DNA of 64,000 nt from Amycolatopsis tolypomycina (GTDB taxonomy: Bacteria; Actinomycetota; Actinomycetes; Mycobacteriales; Pseudonocardiaceae), in the NCBI RefSeq assembly GCF_900105945.1, contig NZ_FNSO01000002.1:750349-814348 (forward strand), written 5' to 3'. Shown piece after piece: positions 9,160-20,058 of the stretch; the first letter of the stretch is position 1, and every line of letters begins with the position of its first letter. Position numbers and translations under genes: made by a program. Below the pieces are notes generated by a model. The model was not told the DNA's origin, made no database searches, and worked only from the letters and a program-made list of their open reading frames with translations.

Positions 9160-10463
9160 TTCAAGAACCCTTCGTAGTTGCGCTGCATCAGCTGGCTTTC
9201 GATCTGCTTCACGGTGTCGAGGCCGACACCGACCATGATCAGCACAGCCGTGCCACCGAACGGGAAGTTCTGGTTGTTCCCGCTACCGGTCAGAGACAGG
9301 AAGAAGTTCGGAAGGATCGCGATGATGCCCAGGTAGAGCGAGCCCGGCAGGGTGATCCGGCCGAGCACGAAGCTCAGGTATTCGGCGGTCGGGCGGCCGG
9401 GGCGGATGCCCGGGATGAAGCCACCGAACTTCTTCATCTCCTCCGCACGCTCGTCCACGTTGAACGTGATCGTGATGTAGAAGTACGTGAAGAAGATGAT
9501 CAGGCCGAAGTACAGCGCGATGTGCACCCAGCTGGACTGGTTCACGATGTAGTTCGTGATGAAGACCTGCCAGCCGGAGTCGGCGTTCGCGTTGCCGACG
9601 AGGCGGCTGATCAGGTCCGGCAGGTACAGCAGCGACGACGCGAAGATGACCGGGATGACGCCGGCCTGGTTGACCTTGATCGGCAGGTAGGTCGACGTGC
9701 CGCCGTACATCCGGCGGCCGATCATGCGCTTGGCGTACTGCACCGGGATCCGGCGCTGCCCCTGCTCGACGAAGATGACGCTGGCGATGATCACCAGGCC
9801 GAAGACGCAGACCATCGCCAGGCCGATGCCACCGGCGTTGCTGAGGATGTTGCCGCCCTCGACCGGGATGCGCGCCGCGATGTTCAGGAAGATCAGGACG
9901 GACATGCCGTTGCCGATGCCGCGCTCGGTGATCAGCTCGCCCAGCCACATCATGACGGCGGTGCCCGCGGTCATGGTGATGACGATGATCGCCAGCGAGT
10001 AGACGCTGTTGTCCGGGATGATCGGCTGGTCGCAGTCGGGGAAGAGCTGCTTGCGGTCCGCGAGCGCGACCACACCGGTGGCCTGCAGGATCGCCAGCGC
10101 GATCGTCAGGTACCGCGTGTACTGGGTCAGCTTGCCCTGGCCGGACTGCCCTTCCTTCTTCAGCTCCTCGAACCGCGGGATGACCACGGTGAGCAGCTGG
10201 ATGATGATGCTCGCCGTGATGTACGGCATGATGCCGGTCGAGAAGAGCGACAGCTGCAGCAGCGCACCACCGCTGAACAGGTTCAGCAGCTGGTAGACGC
10301 CCTCCTGCTGCGCCTGGGAGCTACAGGCCTGTACGGCACCGTACGAGATGCCGGGCGCCGGAATGGTCGCACCGATTCGGTAAACCGCGACGATGGCTAG
10401 CGTGAACAGGATCTTCTTGCGTAGATCCGGCGTCGCGAGAGCCGAGCGGAAGGCGCTGAGCAC
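9156..10463 (-). CDS. secY: Preprotein translocase subunit SecY
   Basis: SecY is the channel of the Sec translocon in the cytoplasmic membrane. The 435-residue protein carries the ten expected helices, plug region [17 protein letters not shown], the cytoplasmic loop [11 protein letters not shown] and C-terminal [20 protein letters not shown] 10463 is chosen because GAGGAGG lies about 8 bases upstream and homology starts at [14 protein letters not shown]. It heads secY-adk-map and is separated from rplO by about 2.8 kb, unlike the classic spc operon. Confidence 0.98.
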   Translation of the reverse strand: MLSAFRSALATPDLRKKILFTLAIVAVYRIGATIPAPGISYGAVQACSSQAQQEGVYQLLNLFSGGALLQLSLFSTGIMPYITASIIIQLLTVVIPRFEELKKEGQSGQGKLTQYTRYLTIALAILQATGVVALADRKQLFPDCDQPIIPDNSVYSLAIIVITMTAGTAVMMWLGELITERGIGNGMSVLIFLNIAARIPVEGGNILSNAGGIGLAMVCVFGLVIIASVIFVEQGQRRIPVQYAKRMIGRRMYGGTSTYLPIKVNQAGVIPVIFASSLLYLPDLISRLVGNANADSGWQVFITNYIVNQSSWVHIALYFGLIIFFTYFYITITFNVDERAEEMKKFGGFIPGIRPGRPTAEYLSFVLGRITLPGSLYLGIIAILPNFFLSLTGSGNNQNFPFGGTAVLIMVGVGLDTVKQIESQLMQRNYEGFLK

Positions 10464-10565
10464 GCGGGGGACCTCCTCGGCGTCGTCGGCTGTCCTAACC
10501 GACGATCGGCTTGGCCGGCACGGGGCCGGCGGGAACACACAGCACTACTGGCACGCAAGCCAGGA

Positions 10566-10595
10566 ACGCTTCGGGGCACACTCGTCCCGAAGCGT
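10566..10595 (-). promoter_or_regulatory. Leader hairpin upstream of secY
   Basis: ACGCTTCGGG (10566-10575) and CCCGAAGCGT (10586-10595) form a 10-bp stem with a 10-base loop in the secY leader, about 100 bases before the start. The rest of the 253-base gap shows no gene. A regulatory role is possible but not shown. Confidence 0.4.
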
Positions 10596-10716
10596 GTCGC
10601 CGACTCTAACAGCTTCACAGGGCGTGTCCGCAGTCCGTGTGCGTTTTCCGTACCAAGGTTGCTCCGGCGGGTTGATCCACATCGCCGTCTTGGCCGTATT
10701 CCTTGACACTTGTGGA

Positions 10717-11331
10717 TCAGGCGTTCGACGTCGCGAGCACGCCGGCCAGGCCGACGAGCACCACGCCGGTCCCCCGGTCGACGTTGCGCCGGGCCGTTTG
10801 CGACAGCTTGATCGTCTTCACGGCGGCGCCGGCCACGACGTAGACCGAGCCGGCCAGGAACTCGGCCAGCAGGTAGACCGCGCCGAGCAGCGCGATCTGC
10901 GTCGAAAAGGCGCCGTGACCTGGGTCGATGAACTGCGGGACGAAGGCGGTGAAGATCAGGATCGCCTTCGGGTTGGTGATGGCGACGCCGAACTCCTTGC
11001 GGGTGACGCGCCAGGCCGTCGTGGGCGTTTTCGGCAGCTCTTTCGGGGTGTTTTGGCCCCGAAAGGTGGACACCAGCAGGCGGAGGCCGAGGTAGAGCAG
11101 GTAGGCGGCACCGGCCCACTTGATGATCGTCAGCGCGGTCTCGGAGGCGGCCAGCAGCTGCCCCAGCCCGGCCGCGACGGCGGCGATCAGCAGGGTGAAG
11201 GCGGCCAGCCGGCCGCCCAGCCCGGCGAGGCCGTGGCGAACACCGTGCGTCATGCCGTGGTGGAGGCCGAGCAGGTTGTTCGCGCCGGGCGTAAGGGCGA
11301 CGAGGACGGAGGCGCCGAAGAAGACCCACAC
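10717..11331 (-). CDS. LysE/RhtB family amino-acid exporter
   Basis: A 204-residue membrane protein of the LysE type, which exports amino acids or related small molecules. The N-terminal ASVLVALTPGANNLLGL matches the family signature region, and about six hydrophobic helices follow, with the typical AITNPKAILIFTAFVPQF. GTG 11331 gives the usual start at VWVFFGAS and lies four bases after the preceding gene, so the two are probably co-transcribed. The substrate cannot be told. Confidence 0.88.
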   Translation of the reverse strand: MWVFFGASVLVALTPGANNLLGLHHGMTHGVRHGLAGLGGRLAAFTLLIAAVAAGLGQLLAASETALTIIKWAGAAYLLYLGLRLLVSTFRGQNTPKELPKTPTTAWRVTRKEFGVAITNPKAILIFTAFVPQFIDPGHGAFSTQIALLGAVYLLAEFLAGSVYVVAGAAVKTIKLSQTARRNVDRGTGVVLVGLAGVLATSNA

Positions 11332-11335
11332 GTGT

Positions 11336-12532
11336 TCACCGTAGCCGGGGGTCTTCGGGTTCCTCCGGTGGCAGGACGGTGATGGCGACCCCGGAGGGCG
11401 GCGTCGGGGTGTCGGCGTAGGCGACGGCCGGATCGGCCCACCCGGGAGCCCGGTTCGGCAGGTACGCCACCACGGCCGCACCGGCGGCCAGGACGGCGGC
11501 CGCGACCAGCAGCCACATGCCGGCGCCGGTGCTGACCTCCAGCGCGACTTCTTCACCGGCGATGGCGGCCAGCTCGAACCGGCCCATCCCGATGGTGGTG
11601 ACGACACCGGCGGTGAAGACGGCCCCGGCCGAGAGCAGCCACCGGCTGAGCCCACGCTCCGGCCGCGAGAAGCCCGCGAAGGCGGCAACGGCGAGCACCA
11701 CGATCGCCACGACGACCGGAATCCCGACGGGCAGCGCAGGCCGATCGGTCGGCGGCTGCCCGGTGACCTGGATGCGGTTGCCCCAGGCGGTCTGGGTGAT
11801 CGTCAGGCGGGCGTCGACGAAGCCCTGGCGGAAGTCGAGCTCCTGGAACATCTGGAAGAGCGGGAGGAAGCAGCCGCCGACGGCCAGGAGGGCGGCGACG
11901 GCGGCGAGGAAGGGTGGGCCGAAGCGGAACCAGGGGGAAGGTGCGGTGGGCGCTGGTGGCGGTGCGGCTTGGGGGGCCGGCGGGAGTGCTGGTGTGGGGA
12001 TGCCGGGTATTTCGGCGACGGGGAAGGGCAGGGGTGGGGGCGCGGTTTCGGCGGGGAACAGCGGTGGGGCGGTGAGCGGGGTGGCCGCCGCGGGGAAGGC
12101 CAGCGGGTCCACAGGCGACCGTGCGCCCTCCGCCGACGAGAGCGGCGAATCAGCGACCGGCGCAGGCGCGCCCGCGCCTGGCTCGGGGCCGGTGGGCCTT
12201 GGTGCCTCCACCGGGAAGCTCAACGGCGACTCAGCGGCCCCGGCGAGCCCAGCCTCGGCGGGCCCCGCGGCCTTGGCGACCTCAGGGACACCAGCGGCCC
12301 CGGCGAGCCCAGCCTCCGCGGGCCCGGCGACCTTGGCGACCTCAGGGACACCAGCGGCCCCGACGAGCCCAGCCTCCGCGGCCTTGGCGACCTCAGGGGC
12401 ACCAGCGGCCCCGGCGGGCCCGGCGGCTCCGGCGACCTCGGCGGGCCCAGCGGCCTTGGCTATCTCAGCGGCCCCGGCGGGCTCGGGCTGCGGAGCGGGC
12501 TGGGGTGCCGGCTCCCGCGACGTTCTGTCCAC
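11336..12532 (-). CDS. Unknown membrane protein with Ala/Pro repeat N-terminus (paralogue of next gene)
   Basis: A 398-residue protein. The first 200 residues are Ala/Pro/Gly-rich with near-tandem repeats of the type AGAAGVPEVAKAAGPAEAGL. Then come about four membrane helices and a short C-terminal tail, YADTPTPPSGVAITVLPPEE. The tail and the LL-G-FLPLF helix pattern recur in the 189-residue protein immediately upstream, so the two arose by duplication and this copy gained the long N-terminus. GTG 12532 with GGAG 10 bases upstream is used. TTG 12568 is an alternative. Function unknown. Confidence 0.65.
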   Translation of the reverse strand: MDRTSREPAPQPAPQPEPAGAAEIAKAAGPAEVAGAAGPAGAAGAPEVAKAAEAGLVGAAGVPEVAKVAGPAEAGLAGAAGVPEVAKAAGPAEAGLAGAAESPLSFPVEAPRPTGPEPGAGAPAPVADSPLSSAEGARSPVDPLAFPAAATPLTAPPLFPAETAPPPLPFPVAEIPGIPTPALPPAPQAAPPPAPTAPSPWFRFGPPFLAAVAALLAVGGCFLPLFQMFQELDFRQGFVDARLTITQTAWGNRIQVTGQPPTDRPALPVGIPVVVAIVVLAVAAFAGFSRPERGLSRWLLSAGAVFTAGVVTTIGMGRFELAAIAGEEVALEVSTGAGMWLLVAAAVLAAGAAVVAYLPNRAPGWADPAVAYADTPTPPSGVAITVLPPEEPEDPRLR

Positions 12533-12581
12533 CCCTCCGATACTCCGTCCGGACTCCCGTCGCGGCAAGGAATCCGGCCGT

Positions 12582-13151
12582 TCAGTCGCGCTCGGGCGGG
12601 AGCACCGTGATCACCACCCCCGATGGCGGGGTGTCCGTGTCCGCGTACGCCGCGTCGGGGTTGGCCCAGTCGGGGTTGTCCGGTGATGCGGGGGTGCGCC
12701 AGCTCAGCGCCGTGGCCGCCGCGGCCAGGGCCGTTCCGGCGATCAGGAGCCACATTCCGGTTCCGTACGTGATCTCCGCCCGGGCGCTGCTGGGGTTCCC
12801 CACGGTCACGCCCTGCATCGCCACCGTGCCGACCGTGCCGAGTTGGAAGGCCGCCGCGACGACGGTTGTCTTCGGGCCTGCCCTTCGGGAGCCGAGGACG
12901 GCCGCGAGCAGGAGGAGGGCGCCGGCCGGCAGCAGGGGGATGCCGAACGGCGTGTACGGCGAACTCTGCTCTTCCTGGCCGGGGAACGAGTACCAGTACC
13001 GCCAGGCGCCGATCACCGAGTGGACCTTTTCGGTTCCGAAGCCGAACGGCTCGTCACGGACGAACAGCGGCAGGAACGAACCGATGATCGTCAGCGCGCC
13101 CGCGAGCGTGGCGAGCGCCGGCACGGCGAAACGGCGGGCATGGGTTTTCAC
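12582..13151 (-). CDS. Unknown four-helix membrane protein
   Basis: A 189-residue membrane protein with helices near residues 11-29, 72-88, 98-115 and 135-152 and an extracytoplasmic or loop segment rich in aromatic residues (SVIGAWRYWYSFPGQEEQ). It ends YADTDTPPSGVVITVLPPERD, almost the same tail as its downstream paralogue, so the C-terminal motif is probably functional. GTG start at 13151 preceded by GAAGGA. It sits between the rplO terminator and the next gene, inside what is one operon in many bacteria. Confidence 0.7.
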   Translation of the reverse strand: MKTHARRFAVPALATLAGALTIIGSFLPLFVRDEPFGFGTEKVHSVIGAWRYWYSFPGQEEQSSPYTPFGIPLLPAGALLLLAAVLGSRRAGPKTTVVAAAFQLGTVGTVAMQGVTVGNPSSARAEITYGTGMWLLIAGTALAAAATALSWRTPASPDNPDWANPDAAYADTDTPPSGVVITVLPPERD

Positions 13152-13182
13152 CCCGCCAATCCTTCACCCGGATCACGGAATG

Positions 13183-13219
13183 CCAAAGGCCCGTCCGGCG
13201 GAGCCGGACGGGCCTTTGG
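13183..13219 (-). terminator. Strong hairpin terminator after rplO
   Basis: CCAAAGGCCCGTCCGG (13183-13198) pairs exactly with CCGGACGGGCCTTTGG (13204-13219) around a 5-base loop. It lies 11 bases after the rplO stop and closes the long S10-spc transcription unit. The arms end in T-rich runs on either strand. Confidence 0.85.
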
Positions 13220-13229
13220 ACGAGCAACC

Positions 13230-13676
13230 TCAGTTGGTGGTGGCGGAGCCACCGGCCGCTTCGAGCTTCTCCTTGGCGGAGCCGGAGAACGCGTCGGCGG
13301 TGACGTTCAGCTTGACGCCGTTCACGTCGCCGTTGCCGAGGACCTTCACCAGCTTGCCCTTGCGGACCAGACCGCCCTTGACCAGCTCGTCGGCACCGAT
13401 GGTGCCGCCGTCCGGGAAGACGCGGGCGATGTCGCCCACGTTCACCGGCTGGTACTCGGTGCGGAAGCGGTTCTTGAAGCCGCGGAGCTTCGGGAGCCGC
13501 ATCTGGATGGGCATCTGCCCACCCTCGAACCGGGCCGGCACGTTCTTCCGGGCCTTGGTGCCCTTCGTACCGCGACCGGCCGTCTTGCCCTTCGAACCCT
13601 CACCACGGCCCACGCGGATCTTGTCGCGCTTGGCGCCCGGAGCCGGACGCAGGTGGTGAATTTTAATCGCCGTCAT
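13230..13676 (-). CDS. rplO: 50S ribosomal protein L15
   Basis: L15 stabilises several 23S rRNA domains late in 50S assembly. The 148-residue sequence has the Gly/Lys-rich N-terminus ([19 protein letters not shown]) and the conserved [18 protein letters not shown]. Start ATG 13676 overlaps the rpmD stop by four bases. It is the last gene of the S10-spc run. Confidence 0.97.
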   Translation of the reverse strand: MTAIKIHHLRPAPGAKRDKIRVGRGEGSKGKTAGRGTKGTKARKNVPARFEGGQMPIQMRLPKLRGFKNRFRTEYQPVNVGDIARVFPDGGTIGADELVKGGLVRKGKLVKVLGNGDVNGVKLNVTADAFSGSAKEKLEAAGGSATTN

Positions 13677-13888
13677 GCTGTGTCCTTCGAATTGCTCGCA
13701 AGCTCGCTCGCGACCTCCTCGACCTCCACCAGGTGGCGGACGGTGTGGATCAGGCCGCGCACCTGGGGGGTGTCTTCACGCACGACGCTCTGGCGGATCT
13801 TGCGCAGCCCGAGGGTGCGCAGCGACTCGCGGTGAGCGTGCTTCGTGCCGATCTTGCTCTTGACCTGCGTGACCTTGAGCTGAGCCAT
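13673..13888 (-). CDS. rpmD: 50S ribosomal protein L30
   Basis: A 71-residue L30 ([20 protein letters not shown], then [20 protein letters not shown]). ATG 13888 is used. A longer in-frame start would run into rpsE. The last residues extend a little beyond the compact bacterial L30. It lies between rpsE and rplO with overlapping or near-touching ends. Confidence 0.97.
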   Translation of the reverse strand: MAQLKVTQVKSKIGTKHAHRESLRTLGLRKIRQSVVREDTPQVRGLIHTVRHLVEVEEVASELASNSKDTA

Positions 13889-13889
13889 G

Positions 13890-14534
13890 TCAGACCCCCT
13901 GGCCGGCACGCTGGCGCAGCATCCGGGCCGGGGCGACGTCCTCGAGCGGCAGGCCACGGCGGGCCGCCACCTCTTCGGGACGCTGCAGACCCTTCAGGGC
14001 CGCCACGGTCGCGTGCACGATGTTGATCGCGTTGTCGGAGCCGAGCGACTTCGACAGCACGTCGTGGACACCCGCGCACTCCAGCACGGCGCGCACCGGG
14101 CCACCGGCGATGACGCCGGTACCGGCGGAAGCCGGGCGGAGCAGGACCACACCGGCGGCTTCCTCACCCTGGATCGGGTGCGGAATGGTGCCGCCGACGC
14201 GCGGGACGCGGAAGAAGTTCTTCTTCGCTTCCTCGACGCCCTTGGCGATGGCCGCGGGAACTTCCTTGGCCTTGCCGTAGCCGACGCCGACCTGACCGTC
14301 GCCGTCGCCGACGACCACCAGGGCGGTGAAGCTGAAGCGACGACCACCCTTGACGACCTTGGCGACGCGGTTGATCGTCACGACCTTCTCGAGGTGCGGG
14401 GTCTTGTCCTGGGCCGCCCCGCCACGGCCGCTGTCGCGCCGGTCCCGGCGGTCGCGACGGTCACCGCGGTCGTTGCCGCCCTGCCCGCCGGGTCCACCCT
14501 GGCCGCCGCCGAATTGCCGTGTACGTCCCGGCAT
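13890..14534 (-). CDS. rpsE: 30S ribosomal protein S5
   Basis: S5 helps ensure decoding accuracy and has a double-stranded RNA-binding fold. The conserved domains start at [20 protein letters not shown] and continue through [17 protein letters not shown] and [14 protein letters not shown]. Before them is a 45-residue actinobacterial-type extension rich in Gly and Arg/Asp with [10 protein letters not shown] repeats. ATG 14534. An earlier ATG at 14642 overlaps rplR and is rejected. Confidence 0.97.
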   Translation of the reverse strand: MPGRTRQFGGGQGGPGGQGGNDRGDRRDRRDRRDSGRGGAAQDKTPHLEKVVTINRVAKVVKGGRRFSFTALVVVGDGDGQVGVGYGKAKEVPAAIAKGVEEAKKNFFRVPRVGGTIPHPIQGEEAAGVVLLRPASAGTGVIAGGPVRAVLECAGVHDVLSKSLGSDNAINIVHATVAALKGLQRPEEVAARRGLPLEDVAPARMLRQRAGQGV

Positions 14535-14568
14535 CAGGCTTTCCTTCCATTCACGAACTGCTGCATCG

Positions 14569-14967
14569 TCAGAACTCCAACCCCGCCTCACGGGCGGCGT
14601 CGGCGAGCGCGGCGATGCGGCCGTGGTAGGCGTTGCCGCCACGGTCGAACACCACAGCCGAGATCCCGGCGTTCTTGGCCCGCTCGGCGACGAGGGCCCC
14701 GACCTTGGCGGCCTTGGCCTTCTTGTCGCCGTCGACCGCCCGGACGTCCGCCTCGAGGGTGGACGCCGACGCCAGCGTGTGGCCGGCGAGGTCGTCGATC
14801 ACCTGCACGGCGATGTGCCGCGAGGACCGCTTGACGACCAGGCGCGGACGCTGCTCGGTGCCCGAGACCTTCTTGCGGAGCCGGAAGTGCCGACGGGCCT
14901 TCGCGACGCGGCGGCGGGTCGAGATGTCCTTGCCCACCGGCTTGCGCTTCGTAGTCGTGTCGCTCAT
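14569..14967 (-). CDS. rplR: 50S ribosomal protein L18
   Basis: L18 joins 5S rRNA to the 50S subunit. The 132-residue protein has [31 protein letters not shown] and the end [28 protein letters not shown] split across the conserved fold. ATG 14967 (MSDTTTKRK) is chosen over ATG 14973. The first overlaps no neighbour and leaves two bases to rplF. Confidence 0.97.
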   Translation of the reverse strand: MSDTTTKRKPVGKDISTRRRVAKARRHFRLRKKVSGTEQRPRLVVKRSSRHIAVQVIDDLAGHTLASASTLEADVRAVDGDKKAKAAKVGALVAERAKNAGISAVVFDRGGNAYHGRIAALADAAREAGLEF

Positions 14968-14969
14968 GA

Positions 14970-15509
14970 TCACTTACCCGTCTTTCCGACCTTGCGGCGG
15001 ATCTTCTCACCCTCGTAGCGCAGGCCCTTGCCCTTGTACGGGTCCGGGCGCCGCAGCTTGCGGATGACGGCCGAGATCTGGCCGACCTTCTGCTTGTCGA
15101 TGCCCGAGACCGAGAACCGGGTCGGGGTCTCCACCTTGAAGGTGATGCCCTCGGGGGCCTCGATCTTGACCGGGTGCGAGTAGCCGAGGGCGAACTCGAG
15201 GTCCGAGCCCTTGGCCTGCACGCGGTAACCCACGCCGTGGATTTCCATCTTCTTCTCGTAGCCGGCGGTGACGCCGACGACGAGGTTGTTCACCAGCGTG
15301 CGGGTGAGCCCGTGCAGCGCCTTGGAGTTGCGCTCGTCGTCCGGGCGCTTCACCAGCAGCGTGCCGTCCTCGTCGCGCTCGACGGTGATCGGCTCGGCGA
15401 CGGTGTGCTCGAGGGTGCCCTTCGGCCCCTTGACCGTGATGTGCTGACCGTCGATGGTCACCTCGACCCCGGAAGGGACGGCGACCGGCAGCTTTCCGAT
15501 GCGTGACAT
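14970..15509 (-). CDS. rplF: 50S ribosomal protein L6
   Basis: L6 lies near the GTPase-associated centre of the 50S subunit. The 179-residue sequence starts [17 protein letters not shown] and contains the signature [14 protein letters not shown] near the end. Both homologous halves of the protein are intact. ATG 15509, 16 bases after rpsH. Confidence 0.98.
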   Translation of the reverse strand: MSRIGKLPVAVPSGVEVTIDGQHITVKGPKGTLEHTVAEPITVERDEDGTLLVKRPDDERNSKALHGLTRTLVNNLVVGVTAGYEKKMEIHGVGYRVQAKGSDLEFALGYSHPVKIEAPEGITFKVETPTRFSVSGIDKQKVGQISAVIRKLRRPDPYKGKGLRYEGEKIRRKVGKTGK

Positions 15510-15525
15510 GCCTTTACCCCTTCCC

Positions 15526-15924
15526 TTACCAGACGTAGGCGAGGACTTCGCCGCCCACGCTGTTGCGCTTGGCCTGCCGGTCCGTCTGCAGGCCACCGGA
15601 CGTCGAAATGATCGCGATGCCCAGGCCGCCGAGGACCGACGGCAGTTCGGTGGACTTTGCGTAGACCCGCAGACCGGGCTTGGAGACGCGCCGCAGGCCG
15701 GCGATGCTCCGCTCACGGTTGGGGCCGTACTTGAGCTCGACGACGAGGTTCTTGTGCTTCTCGCCCGGCTCGTCGTGGTAACCCGCGATGTAGCCCTCGC
15801 GCTTGAGGATCTCGGCGATGTTCGCCTTGAGCTTCGAGTGCGGGAGCTTGACCTCGTCGTGGTACGCCGAGTTCGCGTTGCGCAGACGCGTCAAGAAGTC
15901 TGCGATGGGGTCGGTCATCGTCAT
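15526..15924 (-). CDS. rpsH: 30S ribosomal protein S8
   Basis: S8 is a central-domain 16S rRNA binder and, in many bacteria, a translational repressor of the spc operon. The 132-residue protein starts [18 protein letters not shown] and ends with the S8 signature region [13 protein letters not shown] and EVLAYVW. ATG 15924, or 15918 two codons later. A 90-base gap separates it from rpsZ. Confidence 0.98.
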   Translation of the reverse strand: MTMTDPIADFLTRLRNANSAYHDEVKLPHSKLKANIAEILKREGYIAGYHDEPGEKHKNLVVELKYGPNRERSIAGLRRVSKPGLRVYAKSTELPSVLGGLGIAIISTSGGLQTDRQAKRNSVGGEVLAYVW

Positions 15925-16014
15925 GGTGACCTGTCAACCTTTCTCGCCTGGTTCCCCGCCGCCCGGTACACGGGCGGCAGGGCCTGTGGCGAATCTGGAG
16001 TTAAAAAGAAGCTC

Positions 16015-16200
16015 TTACCAGCTGGACTTGCGGACGCCGGGCAGCTCGCCCGCGTGCGCCATCTCGCGAAGGCAGATCCGGCAGAGCCCGAACTTGCGGA
16101 ACACGGCGTGCGGGCGGCCGCACCGCTGGCAGCGGGTGTAGGCGCGCACGGCGAACTTCGGCTTCTTCGCGGCCTTGTGGACCAGTGCTTTCTTGGCCAT
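16015..16200 (-). CDS. rpsZ: 30S ribosomal protein S14 type Z (zinc-binding)
   Basis: A 61-residue S14 of the short, zinc-containing type. Two Cys pairs, CQRCG and CRICL, form the zinc ribbon, and the KSSW end is standard. It follows rplE by four bases. Many actinobacteria hold a second, zinc-free S14 elsewhere that is induced under zinc limitation. None is in this window. Confidence 0.97.
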   Translation of the reverse strand: MAKKALVHKAAKKPKFAVRAYTRCQRCGRPHAVFRKFGLCRICLREMAHAGELPGVRKSSW

Positions 16201-16204
16201 CGGC

Positions 16205-16768
16205 TCAGTTCTCCTTGAACGGGAAGCCGAGCTTGCGCAGCAGCGCCCGGCCCTCGTCGTCGTTCGTGGCGGTCGTGACGACGGTGACGTCCATGCCGCG
16301 GGGGCGGTCGATGGAGTCGGGGTCGATCTCGTGGAACATCGACTGCTCGTTGAGACCGAACGTGTAGTTGCCGTGGCCGTCGAACTGCTTCGGCGAAAGC
16401 CCGCGGAAGTCGCGGATACGCGGCAGCGCGATGGTCAGCAGCCGGTCGAGGAACTCCCACATCCGGTCGCCGCGCAGCGTGACGCGCGCGCCGATCGGCT
16501 GGCCCTCGCGCAGCTTGAACTGCGCGATGGACTTGCGGGCCTTCCGGACCTCGGGCTTCTGGCCGGTGATCAGGGCGAGGTCCTTGACCGCACCCTCGAT
16601 CAGCTTGCTGTCGCGGGCGGCGTCGCCGACGCCCATGTTCACGACGACCTTCGTCACGCCCGGGATCTGGTGGACGTTCTCGAAGGAGAATTCAGCCTGC
16701 AGCTGGCCCTTGATCTCGTCGCGGTAGCGCACCTTGAGGCGCGGCGCGACCTTCTCTGCGGTGGTCAT
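16205..16768 (-). CDS. rplE: 50S ribosomal protein L5
   Basis: L5 binds 5S rRNA and contacts P-site tRNA. The 187-residue protein holds the conserved [35 protein letters not shown] and [23 protein letters not shown] 16768 overlaps the rplX stop by one base, indicating coupled translation. Confidence 0.98.
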   Translation of the reverse strand: MTTAEKVAPRLKVRYRDEIKGQLQAEFSFENVHQIPGVTKVVVNMGVGDAARDSKLIEGAVKDLALITGQKPEVRKARKSIAQFKLREGQPIGARVTLRGDRMWEFLDRLLTIALPRIRDFRGLSPKQFDGHGNYTFGLNEQSMFHEIDPDSIDRPRGMDVTVVTTATNDDEGRALLRKLGFPFKEN

Positions 16769-17085
16769 CAGATGTCCTTACCGTTCCGGCGCGAGATCCG
16801 GACCTTCTTGCCGTCCTCGCCGATGCGGTAACCCACCCGGGCCGGCTTGCCGTCCGAGTCGACGACCATCACGTTCGAGACGTGGATGGGCGCCTCCTGC
16901 GTGACGATGCCGCCGGACTGCGCACCGCGCTGGGTCTGGCTGATCCGCGTGTGCTTCTTGATCCGGTTCACGCCCTCGACCAGCACGCGCTCGCGCTCCG
17001 GGTAAGCCTGGATGACCTTGCCCTTGGCGCCCTTGTCCTTGCCGGCGATGACGACGACCGTGTCGCCCTTCTTCACCTTCATCAC
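16768..17085 (-). CDS. rplX: 50S ribosomal protein L24
   Basis: L24 starts 50S assembly. The KOW motif is clear at the N-terminus ([20 protein letters not shown]), followed by [17 protein letters not shown]. The sequence allows ATG at 17085 or 17082. The second is the family start (MKVKKGD). Length 104-105 residues, standard. Confidence 0.97.
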   Translation of the reverse strand: MMKVKKGDTVVVIAGKDKGAKGKVIQAYPERERVLVEGVNRIKKHTRISQTQRGAQSGGIVTQEAPIHVSNVMVVDSDGKPARVGYRIGEDGKKVRISRRNGKDI

Positions 17086-17450
17086 AGCACCTCCGGCGCG
17101 AGCGAAATGATCTTCATGAACTTTCGGTCGCGCAGCTCGCGGCCCACCGGACCGAAGATGCGGGTGCCGCGGGGCTCGTTGTCGTTCTTGATGAGCACGG
17201 CGGCGTTCTCGTCGAACCGGATGTAGGAACCGTCCGGACGACGGCGCTCCTTGACCGTGCGGACGATGACGGCCTTGACGACGTCGCCCTTCTTCACCCC
17301 GGCAGCCGGGATGGCGTCCTTCACGGTGGCGACGATGATGTCGCCGATGCCGGCGTAGCGCCGCCCGGAGCCACCGAGAACGCGGATGCAGAGGATTTCC
17401 TTCGCACCCGTGTTGTCGGCTACCCGAAGCCGCGACTCCTGCTGGATCAC
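17082..17450 (-). CDS. rplN: 50S ribosomal protein L14
   Basis: L14 forms part of the inter-subunit bridge. The 122-residue sequence [20 protein letters not shown] to [14 protein letters not shown] is complete and highly conserved. The stop overlaps the rplX start by four bases. It is the first gene of the classical spc half and follows rpsQ by 78 bases. Confidence 0.98.
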   Translation of the reverse strand: MIQQESRLRVADNTGAKEILCIRVLGGSGRRYAGIGDIIVATVKDAIPAAGVKKGDVVKAVIVRTVKERRRPDGSYIRFDENAAVLIKNDNEPRGTRIFGPVGRELRDRKFMKIISLAPEVL

Positions 17451-17528
17451 GTCTACTCCTGTATGTCGCGCCGGTTCTCGCCCGGACGAGCGAGCCTTGC
17501 GGAACTAAGAACTCTTAAAGAGCCCTGC

Positions 17529-17807
17529 TTACTTGGCCTTCTCCACGATCTGCACCAGGCGCCACCGCTTCGATGCCGACAGCGGGCGGGTCTCCATCAG
17601 GGTGACCCGGTCGCCCACGCCCGCCTCGTTGTTCTCGTCGTGCACCTTCACCTTGGAGGTGGTGCGGACGACCTTCGAGTAACGGGGGTGCTTCTTGCGG
17701 TCCTCGAGCTCGACCACGATCGTCTTGTTCATCTTGTCCGAGACGACGTAGCCCTCGCGGACCTTGCGGTCGTTCCGGGCCGGCGTCTCGGTGGTGGGCT
17801 CGCTCAT
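17529..17807 (-). CDS. rpsQ: 30S ribosomal protein S17
   Basis: S17 binds the 5' domain of 16S rRNA. The 92-residue OB-fold sequence shows [21 protein letters not shown] and [23 protein letters not shown] in the expected places, with a short N-terminal extension. ATG 17807 overlaps the rpmC stop by four bases. Confidence 0.97.
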   Translation of the reverse strand: MSEPTTETPARNDRKVREGYVVSDKMNKTIVVELEDRKKHPRYSKVVRTTSKVKVHDENNEAGVGDRVTLMETRPLSASKRWRLVQIVEKAK

Positions 17808-18052
17808 GCGGCACCTTCACTCTCGGCGTCGGGGGCAACGGACAGGCCGAGTTCGCGCTCGCGCATGACCGTGTAGATCCGCGCGATGTCCGTGCGGACG
17901 GTGCGCAGACGGCGGTTGTTGTCGAGCTGCCCGGTCGCCATCTGGAAGCGGAGGTTGAAGAGCTCCTCCTTGTATTCCTTCAGACGCAGGACGAGCTCTT
18001 CCGCGGTGAGCTCACGCAGCTCCGATGCCTGAGCGGCACCTGCGTTAGCCAT
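17804..18052 (-). CDS. rpmC: 50S ribosomal protein L29
   Basis: L29 lies at the exit tunnel and is part of the docking site for SRP and trigger factor. The 82-residue protein shows [20 protein letters not shown] and [20 protein letters not shown], with an acidic C-terminal tail. ATG 18052 shares one base with the rplP stop. Confidence 0.97.
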   Translation of the reverse strand: MANAGAAQASELRELTAEELVLRLKEYKEELFNLRFQMATGQLDNNRRLRTVRTDIARIYTVMRERELGLSVAPDAESEGAA

Positions 18053-18471
18053 CAGAACTCACCACCTTCACGGGTCACGATGCGGCACTTCATGGGCAGC
18101 TTGTGGATCGCGCGGCGCAGCGCCTCGCGAGCCGTCTCCTCGTTCGGGAACGAGATCTCGAACATCACGCGGCCCGGCTTCACGTTGGCGATCCACCACT
18201 CGGGCGAACCCTTACCGGAACCCATGCGGGTCTCGGCCGGCTTCTTGGTCAGCGGGCGGTCCGGGTAGATGGTCGTCCACACCTTGCCACCACGCTTGAT
18301 GTGACGGGTCATGGCGATACGAGCGGACTCGATCTGCCGGTTCGTCACGTAGCTGTGCTCAAGCGCCTGGATGCCGTACTCGCCGAAGCTGACCTTCGTG
18401 CCACCCTTGGCGGCGCCGTGGCGCTTCGGGGAGTGCTGCTTCCGGTGCTTGACCCTGCGCGGGATGAGCAC
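18052..18471 (-). CDS. rplP: 50S ribosomal protein L16
   Basis: L16 lies near the A site of the peptidyl transferase centre. The 139-residue sequence starts [19 protein letters not shown] and includes the signature [19 protein letters not shown] and [22 protein letters not shown] 18471, three bases after rpsC. Confidence 0.98.
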   Translation of the reverse strand: MLIPRRVKHRKQHSPKRHGAAKGGTKVSFGEYGIQALEHSYVTNRQIESARIAMTRHIKRGGKVWTTIYPDRPLTKKPAETRMGSGKGSPEWWIANVKPGRVMFEISFPNEETAREALRRAIHKLPMKCRIVTREGGEF

Positions 18472-18474
18472 GTC

Positions 18475-19307
<833 letters not shown>

Positions 19308-19308
<1 letters not shown>

Positions 19309-19727
19309 TACCGGCCACCTGCCTTCTTCTTGCTCTGAGCCTTCTGCGCGACGGCCGGACGCGACTCCACCTCGACGGTGATGTGGCTGGTCCGCTTGCG
19401 GATCCGGTACGCGCGGCCCTGGGCCCGCGGGCGGATGCGCTTGAGGGTGGGGCCCTCGTCGGCGTACGCGTTCTTGACCCAGAGCGTCTCCGGGTCCAGC
19501 TGAAGGTTGTTCTCGGCGTTGGCCACGGCGCTGGCGAGCACCTTCGCGACCGGCTCGCTGGCCGCCTGGGGGGCGAACCGGAGCACGGCCAAGGCGTCGG
19601 CGGCGCTACGTCCCTTGATGAGCTCGATCACCCGGCGCACCTTGGTCGGCGAGTCCCGGACGAAGCGAGCCCGCGCGTACGCCGTAGGCAGTTCAGCCTC
19701 GGTCGTCACGTCGTTCTGGGCGTTCAT
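19308..19727 (-). CDS. rplV: 50S ribosomal protein L22
   Basis: L22 lines the exit tunnel, and its extended loop is a macrolide-resistance hotspot. The 139-residue sequence has [20 protein letters not shown] and the tunnel loop [20 protein letters not shown], which looks unaltered by eye. It has a Lys/Ala-rich C-terminal end. ATG 19727, 31 bases after rpsS. Confidence 0.97.
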
Positions 19728-19758
19728 CGCTACTTCCCTTGTCTTGTTTCGTGCCCGC

Positions 19759-20040
19759 TCAGCGGCGGCGCGACTTGCGGTCGTCCTTGATGTGGCCCTT
19801 GAAGGTCCGCGTCGGGGCGAACTCGCCCAGCTTGTGACCCACCATGGCCTCGGTGACGAACACCGGGACGTGCTTGCGTCCGTCGTGCACGGCGATCGTG
19901 TGACCCAGGAAGTCCGGGATGATCGTCGAGCGGCGCGACCAGGTCTTGATGACCGTCTTCTTGCCCGATTCGTTCAGCGCGTCCACCTTCTTGAGCAGGT
20001 GGTCGTCCACGAACGGGCCCTTCTTAAGGCTGCGTGGCAT
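19759..20040 (-). CDS. rpsS: 30S ribosomal protein S19
   Basis: S19 sits at the top of the 30S head. The 93-residue sequence starts [19 protein letters not shown] and has the signature [20 protein letters not shown] and [19 protein letters not shown] 20040, 18 bases downstream of rplB. Confidence 0.98.
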   Translation of the reverse strand: MPRSLKKGPFVDDHLLKKVDALNESGKKTVIKTWSRRSTIIPDFLGHTIAVHDGRKHVPVFVTEAMVGHKLGEFAPTRTFKGHIKDDRKSRRR

Positions 20041-20058
20041 GTGCTTCTACCTCCCTGC

